Shown: in pieces, positions 16,321 through 24,452 of the stretch
How positions within the stretch are numbered: position 1 is the stretch's first letter
Layout: each line of letters starts with the position of its first letter
Assembly (NCBI GenBank): GCA_030523275.1
Contig: JAUNIX010000027.1
Coordinates: 1 to 44,877 of the forward strand
Direction of reading: 5' to 3'
Length of the DNA: 44,877 nucleotides
Origin: Lachnospiraceae bacterium
GTDB taxonomy: Bacteria > Bacillota > Clostridia > Lachnospirales > Lachnospiraceae
The notes under the pieces: model-generated
What the model was told of the DNA's origin: nothing
Seen by the model: only the letters and a program-made list of their open reading frames with translations
The model's database searches: none
Translations under genes and position numbers: made by a program

Positions 16321-16709
16321 TATAATTCTTCATATAACTTATGTAGTGGTTTATCAATATCAATGTCAATTTGAAAAACATCTTTTTTATCATCTAAATG
16401 AATGATTTCACAGATTTTTTGCTTAAAAATACGATATGAAACTTTCTTTTCCCCATTTTTTATCTTTATGCCTTCTCGGACAATGTAGTGAGAGACTTTA
16501 AATCGATCTTGTTCTGTGCAATATGTCTTTAAATAAAAGTATAACATATTTGTTTCAAATAATTCTTTATATTGACAATCAATTAACGTCTCAATTAGTT
16601 CAACTGCCAATGTTGCTTGATTCGAAGTTATCAGATAATCTTCTTTTAATGATTGAAGCTCATCTTCCAATTGCTCTATTTTATGCATTAATTTTTCTGT
16701 TTCTTTCAT
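16320..16709 (-). CDS. Hypothetical protein with N-terminal coiled coil
   Basis: 129 residues. The first ~35 residues form heptads (KLMHKIEQLEDELQSLKED) suggesting a coiled coil; the rest is mixed alpha/beta and acidic, without membrane segment or known motif. I do not recognise the family. AGGAGATTTATTTATG gives a ribosome site. It follows the AAA/nuclease gene on the same strand, but a long hairpin lies between, so co-transcription is doubtful. Confidence 0.6.
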   Translation of the reverse strand: MKETEKLMHKIEQLEDELQSLKEDYLITSNQATLAVELIETLIDCQYKELFETNMLYFYLKTYCTEQDRFKVSHYIVREGIKIKNGEKKVSYRIFKQKICEIIHLDDKKDVFQIDIDIDKPLHKLYEEL

Positions 16710-16762
16710 AAATAAATCTCCTAGTTCAATAAAACTTTCGCAGACAGCGTTAGCTGGATGTC

Positions 16763-16818
16763 GCTACATAGAAAAACAGAATTGTGAAGCTTGCTTACAA
16801 ATTCTGTTTTTATGTAGC
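16763..16818. repeat. Long hairpin between two minus-strand genes
   Basis: GCTACATAGAAAAACAGAATT pairs with AATTCTGTTTTTATGTAGC, and the inside continues (TTGTGAAGC/GCTTACAA), so nearly all 56 bases pair. Outside it, AAAACTT (16731-16737) and AAGTTTT (16828-16834) also match. It may terminate the AAA/nuclease transcript or be a small mobile-type palindrome. Confidence 0.6.
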
Positions 16819-16904
16819 AAGAAAGGAAGTTTTATCCGTCTGAAATACTTGCAAAACCTGAACAGTATTTTACTTTTATATTTTTTAATAATTATATATA
16901 ACAA

Positions 16905-18458
16905 TCAATTATAACACAATTTCTCAATCTTACATCGGTGATGTTTTTTCTTATCATAATTAATTCCTACAATAAGGACTTCTTTGTAACTCTTTACTTT
17001 TTCCACATAATTTTTTTCTTTTATCTGTGTAATCGCTTCATCACAAGTACCATTCACTTTTAATTCAAGAATAATCGCTGGCATGTTGGATTTTTTAGGA
17101 TAAAACATATAATCGCAGTATCCTTTTCCACTTTTTTCTTCTCTTTTTATGTCATAATCATCTCTTGCAGATAAATAACATAAAGTAACCACACAAGAAA
17201 GTGAATTTTCATCATTATAATTTAAAAATGGAATTTCTTTATCATGCACTTCCTCTAAAATTGATGCTACTTTTTCTTCGTCCATTCGAATCGTTGCATG
17301 AATCATTTCCCGAGATCGATCTACAATTTGTTTTACTTCTCCCATACTATTTCTAGTTAAAACTTCCTGATATTTTTCCATCAATTCATAGTTAGGTATC
17401 TGTAAACATCCATCATAATATGATAAAAATCCATAAACTACCATTGCAGATAAAATTTCATTTCTTGTATTTAATTGTAATTCTGAAACGCTATATCCCT
17501 TTAATTTTATCTTCACAGGAATGCCCGCCACTAATTTTACAATATCTTCCCTTACTGCATCTATATTATGCTCAATACAATCTGCAATTTCATTCATAGG
17601 ACCTGTTTCTGTCCAATAGTTTAAACATACACCATCTGTAATTGCGCAATTCACAGACCGCGGATTAAATAAACTGCTACCATTGCTCATATGATAGCCA
17701 TCATACCATTTTTTCAATTCTTCATAACTAATTTTCTCATTATCTTCACATAATTTTCTAACTTCATTCTCATTTAATCCAAAATAATTCTCATAAATCT
17801 GATCATTCATGAAATTATATTCACGAAACATATTTAATTCCGAACCACTAGAATATTTTGCAATTGGGAGAATTCCTGTCATGTAAGTTAATTCTACATA
17901 TGGTTGATCTTTTAATAATCCTTTTAAAAACTTCAAATAATATATTTTATCTTCTTTGGTCATAAAATTTTCGTAGAAAATAGAATCCCATTCATCAAAA
18001 ATAAAAATAAAAGATTCACCAGTATCCTGAAATAATTGACTGATCATCGAATATGTTTTTTCCGATAGATGTGGATATATTTCAAAAATATCTTCTTTTA
18101 ATCCATTGATAATATTTGTAATATAATCTCGATAATTCATACAAATATCTGGCATTCGACTAAAATCAATATAAATAACATTATGTTGATTCATATGTTT
18201 CAAATAACCATCTGTCTTGGAAATCTCAAGATTATCAAAAAGATTGTGACTATCATATCCTTTTGTGTAATAAGCTCCCAGCATATTCGCATTTACCGTT
18301 TTTCCAAATCTCCTAGGTCTTGTAATACATATATATTGATTGTTCGTCCTAATATATCTTGATATTTTTTCAATCAGCATACTTTTATCAACATATATTT
18401 TACTTTTTAAATTATTTTCAAATAAAATATATGGCTGGTTGGTATTCAAATAATACAT
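16905..18458 (-). CDS. AAA-ATPase-like/PD-(D/E)XK nuclease-like protein
   Basis: 517 residues with a strong AAAGGAGGTG site. N-terminal AAA-ATPase_like region: a Walker A variant PRRFGKTVNANML at ~47-59 and a Walker B-like FIFDEWDSIFYE at ~151-162. The C-terminal ~80 residues fit the PD-(D/E)XK superfamily: GYCDYMFYP (Asp) followed by AIILELKVNG (ExK). This family is abundant and often multicopy in gut Clostridia and Bacteroidetes, and its function is unknown; defence or mobile-element maintenance has been suggested but not shown. The AT-rich, AAA-heavy coding sequence contrasts with neighbouring pgi and metG. Confidence 0.85.
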   Translation of the reverse strand: MYYLNTNQPYILFENNLKSKIYVDKSMLIEKISRYIRTNNQYICITRPRRFGKTVNANMLGAYYTKGYDSHNLFDNLEISKTDGYLKHMNQHNVIYIDFSRMPDICMNYRDYITNIINGLKEDIFEIYPHLSEKTYSMISQLFQDTGESFIFIFDEWDSIFYENFMTKEDKIYYLKFLKGLLKDQPYVELTYMTGILPIAKYSSGSELNMFREYNFMNDQIYENYFGLNENEVRKLCEDNEKISYEELKKWYDGYHMSNGSSLFNPRSVNCAITDGVCLNYWTETGPMNEIADCIEHNIDAVREDIVKLVAGIPVKIKLKGYSVSELQLNTRNEILSAMVVYGFLSYYDGCLQIPNYELMEKYQEVLTRNSMGEVKQIVDRSREMIHATIRMDEEKVASILEEVHDKEIPFLNYNDENSLSCVVTLCYLSARDDYDIKREEKSGKGYCDYMFYPKKSNMPAIILELKVNGTCDEAITQIKEKNYVEKVKSYKEVLIVGINYDKKKHHRCKIEKLCYN

Positions 18459-18499
18459 AAAACACCTCCTTTTCCATAACGTACTGTATCTTTATAATA

Positions 18500-18528
18500 A
18501 GTATATGCAATCTACAAAATTTTTACAA
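18500..18528 (-). promoter_or_regulatory. Promoter of the AAA/nuclease gene
   Basis: Minus strand: -35 TTGTAA (18523-18528), 17-bp spacer, -10 TATACT (18500-18505). Confidence 0.6.
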
Positions 18529-18583
18529 TTGTTTTATGTGAAATAACATAAACGATTCCTTTTATAATTCCGAAACCATAAAG

Positions 18584-18619
18584 AAAAAAGCCTGTTCAAC
18601 TTCTGTGAACAAGCTTTTT
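18584..18619 (-). terminator. metG terminator
   Basis: Inverted repeat AAAAAAGCCTGTTCA / TGAACAAGCTTTTT with one mismatch and A/T tracts on both sides, 17 bp past the metG stop. Confidence 0.85.
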
Positions 18620-18635
18620 CATACCATTTTCTATT

Positions 18636-20585
18636 CTAGCAAATTTCTGCTCCTGGTGGCATATCTTTTTCCGGCGTTATGAGTGCTAAGTTACCTTTTT
18701 CATCTTCTGCACAGAGTAACATACCTTCTGACAATACACCTGCTAATTTTGCTGGTTTTAAGTTTACCAGTACCATAACTTTCTTACCTACCATTTCTTC
18801 TGGTTTGTAATAAGCTTTGATACCAGATACAATCTGTTTTACCTGAGAACCAATCTTAACCTGAGAGCAAAGAAGTTTTTTCGATTTCTTTACTTCTTCA
18901 CAGGCAATGATTTCTCCTACCTGGAACTGCATCTTCATGAAATCATCAAATTTGATTTCTGGTTTTGGCTCAATGTCAATAAATGGACCTTCTGCTTCTA
19001 ATTTTTGTTTTCTTTCTAGTTCTTCCACATCTTTCATCACTTCTTTGATATCAAGACGTTTAAATAAAATTTCTGGTTTTTCTGTCACTTTTGTACCACT
19101 TTCATAAACGCCAAATACGTCTAATTCTTCGAATGTCTTTTTCTTCGCATTCAACTGAGATAGGATTTTTTCTGTTGTCTCTGACATAAACGGTTCTAAT
19201 AAGGCTGCCCCTGTGGAAATACCTTCTACTAAATTATATAATACGGTTGAAAGACGGTCTTTTTTCTCTTCGTCTTTTGCTAATACCCAAGGCATTGTCT
19301 CATCAATGTATTTGTTGCAACGTTTAAACAAATTAAAGATTTCTGTCATGGCGTCTGCTACACGAAGTTCTGCCATCTTATCTACAGCTTTTTGTTTTGT
19401 ACCTGTAACTACCGCTTTTAAGTCTGCGTCGACATCTTCTACCACACCTTTATCCGCTACAACACCATCAAAATATTTATTCGACATTGAAATCGTACGA
19501 TTTACTAAGTTACCAAGTGTATTGGCAAGATCGGAATTCATGCGTTCTACCATCAATTCCCAAGTAATCACACCATCATTTTCAAATGGCATTTCGTGAA
19601 GTACAAAATAACGAACGGCATCCACACCGAAGAAATCAACGAGATCATCTGCATACAGAACATTTCCTTTTGATTTACTCATCTTACCATCACCTTGTAA
19701 TAACCAAGGATGTCCAAATACTTGTTTTGGAAGTGGTAAATCCAATGCCATTAAAATAATTGGCCAATAAATTGTATGGAAACGAATAATGTCTTTTCCG
19801 ATCAAATGAAGATCTGCCGGCCAGAATTTGTTAAACTGTTCACAGCCTTCTTCATTATCAACATCATATCCAATACCTGTGATATAGTTTGATAACGCAT
19901 CCAACCATACATATACAACATGGTCTGGGTCAAAATCAACTGGAATTCCCCATTTAAAAGAGGTTCTCGATACACATAAATCCTGAAGTCCAGGAAGTAA
20001 GAAGTTATTCATCATCTCATTTTTACGTGATACCGGTTGAATGAACTCAGGATGTGTATTAATATGTTCAATCAATCTATCTGCATATTTGCTTAATTTT
20101 AAGAAATATGCTTCTTCCTTTGCAGGCTGTACCGGACGGCCGCAGTCTGGACATTTTCCATCTACTAATTGAGATTCTGTAAAGAAAGATTCACAAGGTG
20201 TACAATACATACCCTCATAATATCCTTTATAAATGTCACCTTTTTCATATAATTTTTTAAAGATTTTCTGAATCTGTTTTTCATGGTAATCATCTGTTGT
20301 ACGGATAAATTTATCATAAGAAGTATTCATTAAATCCCAGATTCTATGAATCTCATCAGAAACATTGTCTACAAACTCTTTTGGAGAAATGCCTGCTTCC
20401 TGTGCTTTTAATTCAATCTTTTGTCCGTGCTCATCCGTACCAGTCTGAAAAAACACATCATAACCTTCTAATCTTTTAAATCTTGCAATGCTATCTGCCA
20501 ATACGATCTCATAAGTATTGCCAATATGAGGTTTGCCAGAAGTATATGCAATCGCTGTCGTCATATAATACGGTTTTTTACTCAT
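18636..20585 (-). CDS. metG: Methionyl-tRNA synthetase
   Basis: 649 residues from the ATG 6 bp after GGAGG; earlier in-frame starts are on or before this site. It charges tRNA-Met and initiator tRNA. Seen: HIGH variant PHIGN (~20), a single zinc knuckle CTPC...CPDC (~125-150), the KMSKS loop GKMSKSKGN (~300), and a C-terminal EMAPII-like tRNA-binding domain (~550-649, QVGEIIACEEVKKSKKLL). The ~650-residue form with this appended domain is the usual Bacillus/Clostridia type. No T-box is seen in the short leader. Confidence 0.96.
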   Translation of the reverse strand: MSKKPYYMTTAIAYTSGKPHIGNTYEIVLADSIARFKRLEGYDVFFQTGTDEHGQKIELKAQEAGISPKEFVDNVSDEIHRIWDLMNTSYDKFIRTTDDYHEKQIQKIFKKLYEKGDIYKGYYEGMYCTPCESFFTESQLVDGKCPDCGRPVQPAKEEAYFLKLSKYADRLIEHINTHPEFIQPVSRKNEMMNNFLLPGLQDLCVSRTSFKWGIPVDFDPDHVVYVWLDALSNYITGIGYDVDNEEGCEQFNKFWPADLHLIGKDIIRFHTIYWPIILMALDLPLPKQVFGHPWLLQGDGKMSKSKGNVLYADDLVDFFGVDAVRYFVLHEMPFENDGVITWELMVERMNSDLANTLGNLVNRTISMSNKYFDGVVADKGVVEDVDADLKAVVTGTKQKAVDKMAELRVADAMTEIFNLFKRCNKYIDETMPWVLAKDEEKKDRLSTVLYNLVEGISTGAALLEPFMSETTEKILSQLNAKKKTFEELDVFGVYESGTKVTEKPEILFKRLDIKEVMKDVEELERKQKLEAEGPFIDIEPKPEIKFDDFMKMQFQVGEIIACEEVKKSKKLLCSQVKIGSQVKQIVSGIKAYYKPEEMVGKKVMVLVNLKPAKLAGVLSEGMLLCAEDEKGNLALITPEKDMPPGAEIC

Positions 20586-20623
20586 CATTTTCCTCCGTTT
20601 TCTTTCTTTCATAAGTATCCTTT

Positions 20624-20653
20624 ATTATAGTACATTTCCTTATTAATCGTCAA
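20624..20653 (-). promoter_or_regulatory. metG promoter
   Basis: Minus strand: -35 TTGACG (20648-20653), 18-bp spacer, -10 TATAAT (20624-20629). The leader is only about 30 bases. Confidence 0.8.
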
Positions 20654-20812
20654 TGCGGCATGTAGCAATTTCTCTTTTTCTCTTTTCTCCTAATATCTTC
20701 TTGTTTTCAAAGGCTTACTCATAGGATATCCAGATGGGTATACTTTTTTAAACTATCTCATATTTATAGACTAGTATATATAGCTATTTTTTATTGAATG
20801 ACTGAGGTGCCT

Positions 20813-22552
20813 ATGAAACGACGTATTATTATCTTATTTTGTAGTTTATTTATTATTGTATTTTCTGTTTATTCTGTTTTACCGTTCATTCATTCTCATC
20901 AGTCAACTGCAACTGTGCAAAAACAATTTACGCAATATTTAGACCAGTTATTTGCTGATTGGGTTTCTTCTGATACAGTGACTTTGCATTATCAACTTGC
21001 AAATCCATCAAATTATCATATTTCTTTAGAAACACTTTCTTTATCCAATTCCTATTTTATACGTACTTCTGATTATGAAAAAGAACTGGATAAGCTTCAT
21101 TCTTTTCAGAATTCCAAACTAAATACCTCCCAGAAAAAGACTTATCATATTTTGGAAGACTATCTGACCAGAGAGAAAAATTTGTCAAAATATCCTTTTT
21201 ACCAGACTGTGTTTTCACCAACTACCGGTCTTCAGGCCCAGCTTCCTGTCACTTTATGTGAGTTTCCACTTCGATGTGAAGGTGATATTCGTATTTATCT
21301 CTCTTTGCTAAAAGAAATACCAGATTATTTTCAGGAACTATATGAAAATGAACAAGAAAAATCAAAACAGGGCCTTTTTTACAGTGATCGAATTTTAGAT
21401 CAAATCTTAGGGCAAATGGATTCTTTTATCAGCGAAACAACAAAAAATCCACTGATCACATCATTTCCTGACCGTATTCATACACTATCTCTGGGAAATC
21501 AAAAAGAACAACAATATATTCATAAAAATCAAAATTTAATTTTGTATACTGTACTCCCAGCTTATCAAACACTACGTAACAATTTAGCATCTTTAAAAAA
21601 CACTGGAAAAAATGACCTCGGACTCTGCTATTATGATGATGGAAAAAAATATTATGCAGCACTCGTTGCCTCTCTAACAGGATCTGACGCTACTCCCAAA
21701 GAACTAATCACAATGACGGAACAGAATTTATCAGAATGTTATAAACAACTGGAAGAAATTTTATATTTATACCCAGATGCCTACGAATCATTCTTAAACA
21801 CCAAGATTGAGCATTATATTCCAAACTCAGAGAAGAAAACTCTTGATTGGCTAAAAAAGAAACTGGCAAATGATTTTCCTGACATCTCTAAGGTATCTCA
21901 TTCTATCAAGACTGTACCAAAATGTCTTGAAGATTATGTCAGTCCAGCTTTTTATATGCTGCCATCCATCGATTTATATAAAAATAATACGATTTATATT
22001 AATCGCAAACAACTGACCGATTTAAGCTCTGCTTACAGTGTACTTGCACATGAAGGATATCCTGGACATTTATATCAAACCGCATATTTTTATGAACATA
22101 TGGAACATCCTATTCTCTCTTTGTGTAACTATGAAGGATATGTGGAAGGATGGGCTGTATATGCCGAAAATTTAAGCTATACATTCCTTGATTATGGTAA
22201 ATATTCTTCAATCATCGCACAATTATATCAAATTAACCATATATTAAATCTTGCCATTCCTTCCCGCATTGATCTAGGGGTTCACTATGAAGGATGGGAT
22301 AAAAAAAATGTCAAACAATTTTTATCTGGTCTTGGTCTGGAAAAAGAAGAAATCAGTACGGATATTTTTGATTCCATTGTTGCCGAACCAGGGAATTATC
22401 TCTCCTATTATATTGGTTTTTTGGAAATTCTTGCACTAAAAAACGATTATATGAAAATTGCTCAAAATACAGACAAAAATCTTGCTTTTCATCAGTATTT
22501 TCTAGCAAATGGACCTTGTGATTTTTCTTATTTAACGTCAGTTTTACACTAA
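20813..22552 (+). CDS. DUF885-family putative secreted metallopeptidase
   Basis: 579 residues from the ATG after GAGGTG. The N-terminal hydrophobic stretch (~4-24) is a signal peptide or anchor. The C-terminal part has the DUF885 zinc motif AHEGYPGHLYQ (HExxH-like HEGYPGH) and further on EGYVEGWAVYAE, which supplies the third ligand in M3-like peptidases. The family consists of predicted metallopeptidases, mostly uncharacterised. It stands alone, divergent from metG. Confidence 0.85.
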   Translation: MKRRIIILFCSLFIIVFSVYSVLPFIHSHQSTATVQKQFTQYLDQLFADWVSSDTVTLHYQLANPSNYHISLETLSLSNSYFIRTSDYEKELDKLHSFQNSKLNTSQKKTYHILEDYLTREKNLSKYPFYQTVFSPTTGLQAQLPVTLCEFPLRCEGDIRIYLSLLKEIPDYFQELYENEQEKSKQGLFYSDRILDQILGQMDSFISETTKNPLITSFPDRIHTLSLGNQKEQQYIHKNQNLILYTVLPAYQTLRNNLASLKNTGKNDLGLCYYDDGKKYYAALVASLTGSDATPKELITMTEQNLSECYKQLEEILYLYPDAYESFLNTKIEHYIPNSEKKTLDWLKKKLANDFPDISKVSHSIKTVPKCLEDYVSPAFYMLPSIDLYKNNTIYINRKQLTDLSSAYSVLAHEGYPGHLYQTAYFYEHMEHPILSLCNYEGYVEGWAVYAENLSYTFLDYGKYSSIIAQLYQINHILNLAIPSRIDLGVHYEGWDKKNVKQFLSGLGLEKEEISTDIFDSIVAEPGNYLSYYIGFLEILALKNDYMKIAQNTDKNLAFHQYFLANGPCDFSYLTSVLH

Positions 22553-22606
22553 TTTTATCGGTCATTTTTATATTTTTTTATACATTAATAAGATATTTCC
22601 GATTAT

Positions 22607-22635
22607 TTGACACATTTAAAAAAATCTACTATAAT
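22607..22635 (+). promoter_or_regulatory. pckA promoter
   Basis: Perfect consensus: TTGACA (22607-22612), 17-bp spacer, TATAAT (22630-22635). Confidence 0.92.
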
Positions 22636-22726
22636 GTATCGGTAGTTTTAAATTTAATATTTGAAAGTTTGCTTATTCTATTATTCAATAATATATACTA
22701 GTAGCAAAAAACAGGAGGAGCATTTT

Positions 22727-24385
22727 ATGTCAACAAAAGCAAATTATACTCATGATGAAATTGGTGTGGGCAAAACTGGTTTTGCTAAGACACGTTCCAT
22801 CATTGAAGCAGCATTTTATGGTAACAACGTTGTAAAAGTAACATCATTAAAACAGGCTTATAAATTAGCTAAGAATTCCCCTGGTACAATCGTAACGGAT
22901 ATGCCAGTTTACAAAGGAGAAACTTTTGGTCTTGAAAAAGATGCGAAGGTTTTATTATTTAATGATGGTTCTGTAACAGGTCGTTGCGCTGCTGCACGAA
23001 GAATTGCAAGCACACCAGGTGTTGATACAGATGACCTGGATAAAAAATTAATGGACGCTGTATATGATACACGTTGGAAAACATTATATCATGCAGAAGT
23101 TATCATTGGTTTAGACCCAGAATTCATGGTAAAAGCTCATCTTCTGATTCCAGAAGGAGAAGAAAATATTTTATATTCCTGGATGTTAAACTTCCAGTAC
23201 TTCTCTGAAGAATACGTTAAGATGTATGAAACATCCAGACCAATTGCTAATGAACCAGATATCTATATTTTCTCTGATCCACAGTGGACTCACGAAGAAC
23301 ATCCTTTAGGATTAACATACTTCAACACAGAAACAAACTGTGCTGCATTATTAGGTATGAAATATTTCGGAGAACACAAAAAAGGAACTCTTACAATCGG
23401 ATGGGCAATTGCAAACCGTAATGGTTATGCTTCTTGTCATGGTGGACAGAAAGAATATATCTTCGAAGATGGTCACAAATATGTTGCATCTGTATTTGGT
23501 TTATCAGGATCTGGTAAATCTACGATTACTCACGCAAAACATGATGGTAAATACAATGTAACTGTATTACATGATGATGCATTCATCATCAACGATGAAA
23601 CAGCATCTTCTATCGCTATGGAACCAACATACTTTGATAAGACAGCGGATTATCCAACAGGATGTCCTGACAATAAATACTTATTAACAGCTCAAAACTG
23701 TTCTGCAACCGTTGATAACGATGGAAAAGTAGTATTAGTAACAGAAGATATCCGTAACGGAAATGGACGTGCAATTAAGTCTAAATTATGGTCTCCAAAC
23801 CGTGTTGACAAATTGAACTCCCCTGTAAACGGTATTTTCTGGATTATGAAGGACCCTACCATTCCACCACTTGTAAAATTAAATGGGGCTTCTTTATCAT
23901 CCGTAATGGGAGCTACCTTAGCTACAAAACGTTCTTCTGCAGAACGTCTTGCACCGGGTGTTGATCCAAATAAATTAGTCGTTGAACCATACGCAAACCC
24001 ATTCCGTACTTACCCATTAGCAAACGACTACATGAAATTCAAAAAATTAGTAGAAGAACGTAATGTAGATTGCTATATCTTAAATACAGGCGAATTCATG
24101 AGCAAAGACATTAAGCCAAAAGATACTTTAGGTGTCATCGAAGCCGTTATCGAAGGCAAAGCAGAATTTAAACCATTTGGACCAATCTCTGATATTCAGG
24201 TATTAGAATGGCCAGGATTTACAGCAGATTTCGACGATCCAGAATATGTAGATACATTAAAAGCTCGTATGCAAGACCGTGTAAACTTTGTAAAAGATAA
24301 AAATAAGAGCAAAGGCGGTTTTGATAAATTACCTGATGATGCATTAGAAGCATTAGAAAAAATCATGACAGAATTAGAAGCGTAA
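22727..24385 (+). CDS. pckA: Phosphoenolpyruvate carboxykinase (ATP)
   Basis: 552 residues from the ATG 8 bp after AGGAGG. It interconverts oxaloacetate + ATP and PEP + CO2 + ADP, in gluconeogenesis or, in many gut fermenters, in the CO2-fixing direction. The kinase P-loop FGLSGSGKSTITHAKHDG is at ~264-280, followed by the Mg site DDAF. The sequence is of the divergent Clostridia type with an N-terminal GVGKTGFAKTRS block. The consensus promoter and optimal codons suggest strong expression. It is monocistronic. Confidence 0.9.
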   Translation: MSTKANYTHDEIGVGKTGFAKTRSIIEAAFYGNNVVKVTSLKQAYKLAKNSPGTIVTDMPVYKGETFGLEKDAKVLLFNDGSVTGRCAAARRIASTPGVDTDDLDKKLMDAVYDTRWKTLYHAEVIIGLDPEFMVKAHLLIPEGEENILYSWMLNFQYFSEEYVKMYETSRPIANEPDIYIFSDPQWTHEEHPLGLTYFNTETNCAALLGMKYFGEHKKGTLTIGWAIANRNGYASCHGGQKEYIFEDGHKYVASVFGLSGSGKSTITHAKHDGKYNVTVLHDDAFIINDETASSIAMEPTYFDKTADYPTGCPDNKYLLTAQNCSATVDNDGKVVLVTEDIRNGNGRAIKSKLWSPNRVDKLNSPVNGIFWIMKDPTIPPLVKLNGASLSSVMGATLATKRSSAERLAPGVDPNKLVVEPYANPFRTYPLANDYMKFKKLVEERNVDCYILNTGEFMSKDIKPKDTLGVIEAVIEGKAEFKPFGPISDIQVLEWPGFTADFDDPEYVDTLKARMQDRVNFVKDKNKSKGGFDKLPDDALEALEKIMTELEA

Positions 24386-24393
24386 GCTTTTTT

Positions 24394-24436
24394 AAAAAGA
24401 GAAGCTGTCCTTGTAAAAGAACAGCTTCTCTTTTTT
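24394..24436. terminator. pckA terminator (also downstream of the ABC permease)
   Basis: 15-bp stem AAAAAGAGAAGCTGT / ACAGCTTCTCTTTTT with a 12-base loop and T-run. It lies between convergent genes and can work in both directions. Confidence 0.92.
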
Positions 24437-24452
24437 ACATATCATAATCTTT

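Noticed and set aside
18889..19600. Plus-strand open frames inside metG
   Set aside because: They are antisense to conserved metG sequence and lack ribosome sites.
20586..20797. T-box leader for metG
   Set aside because: The consensus promoter lies only ~30 bases before the gene, leaving no room for a T-box.
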